Shown one piece after another: positions 58,820 to 64,000 of a stretch of DNA of 64,000 nucleotides (positions are counted from its first letter, which is position 1; every line of letters starts with the position of its first letter). Where the stretch lies: assembly GCA_028284705.1 (NCBI GenBank), contig JANQRE010000013.1, forward strand, positions 1 through 64,000, written 5' to 3'. The translations under genes and the position numbers were made by a program. The notes beneath the pieces are model-generated. The model was not told the origin of the DNA. It did not search any database and saw nothing but the letters and a program-made list of their open reading frames with translations. The DNA comes from Paracoccaceae bacterium. GTDB taxonomy: Bacteria > Pseudomonadota > Alphaproteobacteria > Rhodobacterales > Rhodobacteraceae.

Positions 58820-60988
58820 CTAGTTCCGGCTGCGAAACAGGCCTTCCAGAACATCGATCAGCACATCCTCGATGGTCTTGCCCTGCACGCGCGGTTGCTG
58901 GCGGCGCGGGCTCTGGGCGGTCTGGGTCTGCGGGGCCGGGGTGACCGAGGGCGGACGTGTTGGCCGGATCATCGGCAGGGGCTCAGCCGGTAGGCCTTCC
59001 ACGACACGCACCATCGTCTCGCGCCAGATATCGGCGGGCAAACCGCCGCCGGTGACGCCGGTCAGGGGTGTGTTATCGTCATAGCCCATCCAGACACCGA
59101 CCACATATTGCGCGGTGAAGCCGATGAACCAGGCATCGCGCGCGGCTTGCGTGGTGCCGGTCTTGCCCGCCACTTCGCGGTCCGAGAGTTTGGCGCGCCC
59201 ACCGGTTCCGTCGGTAACGACACGATGCATCATATAGGTCAGTTGCTGCGCGGCGGATTCGGAGATTACCCGGTCGCCAAAACCGCCCTCCTGCCCAAGA
59301 AGGGGCGTGGTGTCGCCCTTGAGGCGTAGCTCGGTCAGACCATAGGGCTGCACGGCGCGCCCACCGTTGAGGATGCCTGCATAGGCGCCGGTCATCTCCA
59401 GAAGTGAGGCCTCGGAGACACCGAGCGCCAGGGACGGACCGTTTGCGAGGTCGGAGACGATGCCGAATTTCTCGGCCACGTCCCGCACATTGTCGCGGCC
59501 CACCTCTTCGGAGATTTTCACCGCGACCACATTGCTGGAATGTTTCAGCGCATCCGTCAGCGGCATCAATCCGCGATATTTGCCGCCGTAGTTTTTCGGG
59601 CTGTAGGGGCCGGAGCCGGGCACATTCATCGTGAAAGGCGCGTCCTCGACCACCGAGTCATATTGAAAGCCTAAATCCATCGCCGCGGCGTAGACAAAGG
59701 GCTTAAACGCGGAACCGGTTTGGCGTTTGGCCTGCACCGCACGATTGAAGGCGCCCGAGACTTTGGTCTCGCGCCCACCCACCATGGCCCGCACCGCGCC
59801 ATCGGCTGACATCACCACGATGCCTGCCTGCGCTTTCGAGCCTTCGCGCACCTTCTCGCGGAAGATGTACTCCATCGCCTCTTCCGCTGCCTTTTGCAGG
59901 CGGTTGTCGAAGGTCGTGCGCATGACCACGTCTTCGGTCGTCTCGCGCCCTAGGAAGGCCGGGCCGGTGTCCATGACCCAATCGACGAAATATCCGCCCG
60001 CACGTTCCTGCGCGACCCGGGACAGTTGTGCGGGGGCGGCGCGGGCGGCGGCCTCGTCAGCGGAAGTGATATAGCCCTGCTCGCGCATCAGTTTCAGGAC
60101 GGTCGCGGCGCGTTCATGGGAGCGTTCGAGGTTGTTGGTCGGCGCGAACCGGGACGGTGCTACCAAAAGCCCCGCCATAACAGCCGCTTCGGGTAGACTC
60201 ACTTGGCTCGCATGTTTGCCGAAATAGACTTGGCTTGCCGCTTCAAAGCCACGCGCGCCGCCGCCCAGATAGGCGCGGTTGAAATAGATCGAGAGGATTT
60301 CGTCCTTGGTATATTTCGCCTCCATCGCCAGCGCGAAGAGCGCTTCCTTGCCCTTCCGGACCAGCGTGGTGCGGCGGCAATCGGCCTCGTAATCCGCCTC
60401 GGATTTCCACTGATTGGGGTCGTAGGCCACGCCTAGACAGAGTAGTTTCGCGGTCTGTTGCGTGATGGTGGAGCCGCCATGGCCCTGCCAGGGCCTGCGC
60501 CCTTCACGCATGTTAATGCGCATGGCGGATGCGATGCCGCGCGGGGAGATGCCGAGGTGCCGATAGAACCGTTTGTCTTCCGTCGCGACGACGGCATTCT
60601 TCAGAACCGGTGCGACGGAGGAGGCGCTGATCGCACCGCCAAACTGGTCGCCACGCCGTGCAAAGACGAGGCCATCGCGGTCGAGCAGGGTGACCGATCC
60701 GCGCGTCCGGCCATCAAGAAGCTCATTTAATTCAGGCAGTTGCGTGTAGGTATAGGCCACGGCACCGCCCAATAGCAGCAGGGCGATCGCGGTCACACGC
60801 CAGGTCATGCCCCAGAGCATGCGGAAGACAAAGACGAACGGTGCGAGGATCCATCCGATCACACCGCGTTTCTTCGCGGGCTTGCGGGCAGGCTTGCGCT
60901 TCGGGGACGGTTTCTTCTTCGCCGGTTTTGCCGCCGATTTGCTATAGCGCTTCTCCGCCACGAGGGGCGATTTCTTGCGTCCGGACAT
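58820..60988 (-). CDS. mrcA: Class A penicillin-binding protein 1A
   Basis: 722 residues from the ATG at 60988. A basic cytoplasmic tail (KPAKKKPSPKRKPARKPAKK) precedes one membrane helix at about 60-80. The GT51 transglycosylase domain has VVATEDKRFYRHLGISPRGI, and the transpeptidase domain has the active-site serine in TGSAFKP, the SSN motif in LKHSSNVVAVKI and KTGTTQAARDAWFIG. It polymerises and cross-links peptidoglycan. The open frame extends to 61102, but the extra part lacks family features. It is divergent from glnK, with a shared promoter region 60989-61272. Confidence 0.93.
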   Translation of the reverse strand: MSGRKKSPLVAEKRYSKSAAKPAKKKPSPKRKPARKPAKKRGVIGWILAPFVFVFRMLWGMTWRVTAIALLLLGGAVAYTYTQLPELNELLDGRTRGSVTLLDRDGLVFARRGDQFGGAISASSVAPVLKNAVVATEDKRFYRHLGISPRGIASAMRINMREGRRPWQGHGGSTITQQTAKLLCLGVAYDPNQWKSEADYEADCRRTTLVRKGKEALFALAMEAKYTKDEILSIYFNRAYLGGGARGFEAASQVYFGKHASQVSLPEAAVMAGLLVAPSRFAPTNNLERSHERAATVLKLMREQGYITSADEAAARAAPAQLSRVAQERAGGYFVDWVMDTGPAFLGRETTEDVVMRTTFDNRLQKAAEEAMEYIFREKVREGSKAQAGIVVMSADGAVRAMVGGRETKVSGAFNRAVQAKRQTGSAFKPFVYAAAMDLGFQYDSVVEDAPFTMNVPGSGPYSPKNYGGKYRGLMPLTDALKHSSNVVAVKISEEVGRDNVRDVAEKFGIVSDLANGPSLALGVSEASLLEMTGAYAGILNGGRAVQPYGLTELRLKGDTTPLLGQEGGFGDRVISESAAQQLTYMMHRVVTDGTGGRAKLSDREVAGKTGTTQAARDAWFIGFTAQYVVGVWMGYDDNTPLTGVTGGGLPADIWRETMVRVVEGLPAEPLPMIRPTRPPSVTPAPQTQTAQSPRRQQPRVQGKTIEDVLIDVLEGLFRSRN

Positions 60989-61097
60989 GTTCTTATCAAC
61001 CTGCTCAGGTCGAAGGCACGGCGACCATACCCTCATGAATTTTGTTGTGGCCAATATAGGCGTTTTGCGAGTCGGAAAACCAGAACTACACGAAATC

Positions 61098-61147
61098 TGC
61101 ACATATTTGATCTGCCTAAATTTTGTGCAGTGGCTAATTTTTGTGCA
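61098..61147. promoter_or_regulatory. Candidate NtrC-type half-sites upstream of glnK-amtB
   Basis: TGCAC (61098-61102), GTGCA (61125-61129) and GTGCA (61143-61147) lie 126-175 bp before glnK. The two GTGCA copies are within nearly identical contexts (AATTTTGTGCA and AATTTTTGTGCA), 18 bp apart. NtrC recognises TGCAC/GTGCA inverted half-sites; here their spacing is wider than usual. No sigma-54 box was found, in line with sigma-70 NtrC promoters of Rhodobacter. Inference. Confidence 0.35.
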
Positions 61148-61272
61148 AAAAGATTAGAGATATCGCCGCGCTGCGGCATTTCGCACAGGCCAAATCATTG
61201 AAGCCCCTGACGCCGAGGCTCTGTCTTACCGCGTGACCCGCTCGGCGGACGAGCACAATCGGAAGGGGACCA

Positions 61273-61611
61273 ATGAAACTGATTATTGCAGCAATCAAGC
61301 CGTTCAAGCTTGAGGAAGTGCGCGAGGCACTCACCTCAATCGGCGTCCGCGGCATGATGGTGACCGAGATCAAAGGTTTCGGCTCGCAATCCGGCCATAC
61401 GGAGATTTATCGCGGTGCGGAATATGCCGTGAACTTCGTGCCGAAAGTGAAACTCGAGATCGTCGTGGCAGCGACCATGGCCGATCAGGTGGTCGAAACC
61501 ATCGCCACCACAGCCAAGACCGACAAGATCGGCGACGGCAAGATTTTCGTACTCGATGTGGGTCAGGCGGTGCGGGTGCGCACCGGTGAGACCAATGAAG
61601 AAGCGCTTTGA
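61273..61611 (+). CDS. glnK: Nitrogen regulatory P-II protein
   Basis: 112 residues, canonical P-II. The start is MKLIIAAIKPFKLEEVREAL, Tyr51 of the T-loop lies in IYRGAEYAVNFVPKVKLE for uridylylation, and the C-terminal signature is TDKIGDGKIFVLDVGQAVRV. AAGGGG lies 6 bp before the ATG. It is 27 bp upstream of amtB, the classic glnK-amtB pair in which GlnK blocks the ammonium channel when nitrogen is plentiful. glnB is the alternative name if another copy is the GlnK. Confidence 0.94.
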   Translation: MKLIIAAIKPFKLEEVREALTSIGVRGMMVTEIKGFGSQSGHTEIYRGAEYAVNFVPKVKLEIVVAATMADQVVETIATTAKTDKIGDGKIFVLDVGQAVRVRTGETNEEAL

Positions 61612-61638
61612 GCGCGTGACCTAGGGGACTTAAGAAAC

Positions 61639-62985
61639 ATGCAACTCAAAACACTTCTTCCCGCAACCGCGCTTGCAGTTCTTCTGCCAGCCGTTGCCTT
61701 TGCGCAGGATGCCGAGACCCCGGCCGCTGTGCCGACCGATGTGGTCTTCATTCTCAATTCGCTCCTCTTCATTGTGGGCGGTTTTCTTGTGTTCTGGATG
61801 GCCGCAGGCTTTGCGATGCTCGAAGCGGGTCTTGTGCGCTCCAAGAACGTGACCATGCAGCTGACGAAGAACATGGGGCTCTTCTCGCTTGCTGCGATCT
61901 TCTACTACCTGATCGGCTATAACCTGATGTATCCGCTGGGCAACTGGACCATCGGGTCCGACGATGATGGCTCCGGCCTCATTGGCGCCTTCGGTGTGGC
62001 TGTTCTGGAAGCTGTGGGCGTGACCGCTGATGCCGCTGACGATTATGGCTATGCCTCGACCGGTTCGGACTTCTTCTTCCAGTTGATGTTCTGTGCCGCG
62101 ACGGCTTCCATCGTGTCCGGTGCGCTTGCGGAACGTATCAAGCTCTGGCCGTTCCTGATCTTCACCATCGTTCTGACCGGCATCATCTACCCGATCCAGG
62201 CCTCCTGGAAATGGGGCGGTGGTTTCCTCGACGCGATGGGCTTCCTCGATTTCGCAGGCTCCACTGTGGTGCACTCTGTGGGTGGCTGGGCTGCGCTGAC
62301 CGGTGCGATCATTCTCGGACCGCGTCTTGGCAAGTATAAAGACGGTCGCGTGAACCCGATGCCCGGTTCGAACCTGGCCTTGGCCACGCTCGGCACATTC
62401 ATCTTGTGGATGGGCTGGTTCGGCTTCAACGGCGGTTCGCAGCTTGCCATGGGCTCTGTCGGTGATGTCGCGGACGTTTCCCGCATCTTCTCCAACACCA
62501 ACGCTGCGGCTGCGGGTGGGGCGATTGCTGCGCTGATCCTGACGCAGGTGATGTATCGCAAGCCGGACCTGACGATGATCCTCAACGGTGCGCTGGCCGG
62601 TCTTGTCTCGATCACCGCTGAGCCTCTGACACCGACACTGGGTGTTGCCACGCTGATCGGTGCTGTCGGCGGTGTGATCGTGGTCTTCGCGGTGCCGATG
62701 CTCGACAAGTTCAAGATCGATGATGTGGTCGGTGCGATCCCGGTTCACCTGATTGCCGGTATCTGGGGCACCATCGCGGTGGTCTTCACCAATGGCGATG
62801 CAAGCCTCGGCACGCAGCTCTACTCGATCCTTGTTGTCGGCATCTTCGTGGTCGTGACCTCGGGCGTGCTCTGGTACATCCTGAAGCTTGTCATGGGCAT
62901 CCGGGTCTCCGAAGAGAACGAGATCAACGGGCTCGACACCACCGAGCTTGGCATGGAAGCCTATCCCGACTTCTCGAAAGGCTGA
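61639..62985 (+). CDS. amtB: Ammonium transporter
   Basis: 448 residues. A signal peptide-like start (LLPATALAVLLPAVAFAQ) precedes eleven membrane helices. Family features: FVFWMAAGFAMLEAGLVRSKN, the pore twin-histidines in FAGSTVVHSVGGWAALTG and IPVHLIAGIWGTIAVVF, and WMGWFGFNGGS. It conducts ammonium or ammonia across the inner membrane. It is regulated by the GlnK encoded just before it. A textbook terminator follows the stop. Confidence 0.95.
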   Translation: MQLKTLLPATALAVLLPAVAFAQDAETPAAVPTDVVFILNSLLFIVGGFLVFWMAAGFAMLEAGLVRSKNVTMQLTKNMGLFSLAAIFYYLIGYNLMYPLGNWTIGSDDDGSGLIGAFGVAVLEAVGVTADAADDYGYASTGSDFFFQLMFCAATASIVSGALAERIKLWPFLIFTIVLTGIIYPIQASWKWGGGFLDAMGFLDFAGSTVVHSVGGWAALTGAIILGPRLGKYKDGRVNPMPGSNLALATLGTFILWMGWFGFNGGSQLAMGSVGDVADVSRIFSNTNAAAAGGAIAALILTQVMYRKPDLTMILNGALAGLVSITAEPLTPTLGVATLIGAVGGVIVVFAVPMLDKFKIDDVVGAIPVHLIAGIWGTIAVVFTNGDASLGTQLYSILVVGIFVVVTSGVLWYILKLVMGIRVSEENEINGLDTTELGMEAYPDFSKG

Positions 62986-63020
62986 TAGCTCTCTCCCTGA
63001 CTTGTCAGTCTTTAACTTGA

Positions 63021-63048
63021 CCCGGGCCGTCACTGGCCCGGGTTTTTT
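63021..63048 (+). terminator. Rho-independent terminator after amtB
   Basis: CCCGGGCC (63021-63028), a 6-nt loop, GGCCCGGG (63035-63042), then TTTTTT (63043-63048): a perfect 8-bp GC stem and six Ts, 36 bp after the amtB stop. Confidence 0.95.
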
Positions 63049-63131
63049 GATTTGATACCTCTCGACACTCCGCGCTAGGTTCCCGCGAGGCAGGCCCGAA
63101 CGGGCTTAAAGAGCAGTTGAGGTACATAAAT

Positions 63132-63752
63132 ATGCAGGCCAATCGACGTCGCTTCATGGCGCTGGGTGCGATGAGTTTTGTCGCGGCGTGCGCTAATCCC
63201 GGCGACGTGACGGCGACCCGGGATGACAGCGCGGAGATAGAGACGCTCGCCGCAGCGATCAAACGGCTGAACGGTCTGATTGATCCGGCTGAAGCCGACC
63301 GCGCTGCGAAGATTGCTTACAACTACACGCAGACGCTGGCGATTTCCTACCAGATCGAGGACCCGCCGCTGATCCACAACATCAAGGTCAATAACGGGGA
63401 GAAACCGCGTGGGCTTTGCTGGCATTGGGCCGAGGATATGGAGAAGCGGCTGGCGCGTGAGAATTTCCAAACACTGGATCTGCACCGGGCGATTGCCAAT
63501 GCGTTCAACCGGGTCCTGATCGATCATTCGACGGTTATTGTGAGCGGTCCCGGTGACACGATGCAGGATGGCATTGTCATCGACCCGTGGCGCTACGGGG
63601 GAACCTTGTTCTGGGCGCCGTTTTTCGAGGACACCCGCTACACCTGGGTTCGGCGCGAAGACGTGTTCGCGCGCAAGATCGAAATCCTGCGCCGGAAGGG
63701 GGAACTGCCCGGAGCCACCGATCCGTCGACCGAGCCTTTGCCGGTGCCCTAA
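63132..63752 (+). CDS. Predicted lipoprotein of unknown function
   Basis: 206 residues from the ATG at 63132 (GAGG about 11 bp upstream). A short signal ends in a lipobox, MSFVAACA, with Cys20 as the lipidated residue; it is preceded by NRRRF, a twin-arginine-like start. Most of the mature part is helical, then RGLCWHWAEDMEKRLAR and IVIDPWRYGGTLFWAPFFED, which look like an exposed domain. I recognise no family. It follows a strong terminator, so it has its own promoter, in the 63049-63131 gap. Confidence 0.75.
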   Translation: MQANRRRFMALGAMSFVAACANPGDVTATRDDSAEIETLAAAIKRLNGLIDPAEADRAAKIAYNYTQTLAISYQIEDPPLIHNIKVNNGEKPRGLCWHWAEDMEKRLARENFQTLDLHRAIANAFNRVLIDHSTVIVSGPGDTMQDGIVIDPWRYGGTLFWAPFFEDTRYTWVRREDVFARKIEILRRKGELPGATDPSTEPLPVP

Positions 63753-63773
63753 AAAGAGAAAACGGCATAAGAA

Positions 63774-63802
63774 AACCCCGCCGGAAGGTCGGGCGAGGTT
63801 TG
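63774..63802 (-). terminator. Terminator for trxA (minus strand)
   Basis: Arms 63774-63783 and 63793-63802 form a 10-bp stem with one mismatch and a 9-nt loop. On the minus strand the stem is followed by TTTCTT after GGGG. It lies 55 bp after the trxA stop and also between the convergent lipoprotein gene and trxA. Confidence 0.7.
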
Positions 63803-63856
63803 CTATATTTTGCCCTTCGGGAGTCTGCGATTTGCTACAAAATGGAGCAAAAGGGC

Positions 63857-64000
63857 TTAGACGGCCTCGTCGATCCAGCTTTGCAGAGCCGCTTTCGGAG
63901 CCGCACCAACCTTGTTGGAGACGACCTCGCCATCCTTGAACATGAACAGCGCCGGAATGCCACGTACGCCCATCTGAGCCGGTGAATTCGGGTTCTCGTC
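63857..64000 (-). CDS. trxA: Thioredoxin, 3' part (truncated by window edge)
   Basis: The 47 C-terminal residues are visible and read [17 protein letters not shown], the cis-proline region of thioredoxin, followed by [16 protein letters not shown] as the final helix. The active-site CGPC lies beyond the window. The stop is at 63857-63859 and the frame is open to base 64000. Function: disulfide reductase in the cytoplasm. A terminator follows the stop. Confidence 0.9.
   Translation of the reverse strand, partial: DENPNSPAQMGVRGIPALFMFKDGEVVSNKVGAAPKAALQSWIDEAV

Noticed and set aside
61630-63033. Long open frame of 467 codons on the minus strand opposite amtB
   Set aside because: It is rich in His, Arg, Asp and Gln in a way typical of antisense frames in GC-rich DNA, and it covers the clear amtB gene fully. 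Not a gene.
1-64000. CRISPR array, prophage, insertion sequence, tRNA or rRNA genes
   Set aside because: No regularly spaced repeats, integrase, transposase or structural phage genes were seen, and no cloverleaf with the conserved GGTTCGA-type arm or rRNA sequence was found by eye; a tRNAscan search would be decisive.

Overview
The window looks like a chromosomal segment of a marine alphaproteobacterium of the Rhodobacterales (Roseobacter group). The evidence is a GC content near 60 percent by eye, dense operons with ATGA-type overlaps, and gene content typical of that group: petP-petR followed by a histone-deacetylase-like gene, xseB, ispA and dxs; a DUF2794 gene; a NaChBac/NavAb-type sodium channel; a TRAP substrate-binding protein; and prsDE-type secretion genes. 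Family names come from reading protein motifs, not from a database search. I found no rRNA, tRNA, CRISPR array, integrase, transposase or prophage. No gene-free stretch exceeds about 290 bases.

Layout. 1-3.2 kb: the 5' part of a hydantoinase/oxoprolinase gene (hyuA) behind its LysR-type regulator, then asd. 3.2-6.7 kb: an acidic orphan protein, an exported DUF4139 protein and a ROK-family protein. 6.7-9.2 kb (minus strand): an inorganic-carbon cluster of beta-carbonic anhydrase, SbtA bicarbonate transporter, SbtB/CPII-like P-II protein and a small ribbon-helix-helix-like protein. 9.3-12.4 kb: a degenerate Hpt-like protein, an M17 aminopeptidase, an NlpC/P60 hydrolase and DUF2794. 12.5-15.6 kb: a candidate small RNA, then a divergent DUF4198/HupE pair (probably Ni or Co uptake) and an EamA exporter. 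15.6-22.4 kb: two small orphan genes, ilvE, then the long co-directional petP-petR-HDAC-xseB-ispA-dxs block. 22.5-32.2 kb: a FAR-17a/AIG1-like membrane protein, then a long minus-strand series: hslO, a CoA-type Nudix hydrolase, a CCA-adding enzyme, LysE, two half-size ABC exporters, an RNA m5U methyltransferase and the sodium channel.

32.2-41.5 kb: a Nudix hydrolase, a receiver-PP2C phosphatase facing an Hpt protein, ilvA, a membrane protein, argG, a sulfotransferase-like protein, DUF898 plus M48 protease, and exported MsrA. 41.6-42 kb: a small gene exactly framed by a perfect 21-bp inverted repeat, the most element-like feature here. 42-49.5 kb: YggT, thioesterase, UMF1-type MFS, MepA, phytase-like esterase, RecQ and an orphan DctP. 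49.5-54.8 kb: a small ORF under an 18-bp palindrome, rsmD, ferredoxin reductase, peroxiredoxin, pterin dehydratase, FemAB-like acyltransferase, GDPD and RidA. 54.9-58 kb: prsD-prsE without an outer-membrane partner. 58-64 kb: an MlaC-like protein, PBP1A, glnK-amtB, a lipoprotein and the 3' end of trxA.

Most genes are housekeeping. The regions that stand out are the SbtA/SbtB/carbonic anhydrase cluster, the inverted-repeat-framed mini-gene, the candidate small RNA at 12.56-12.67 kb, a hairpin that appears to cover the Shine-Dalgarno of an ABC exporter gene, and several perfect palindromes on promoters or start codons.
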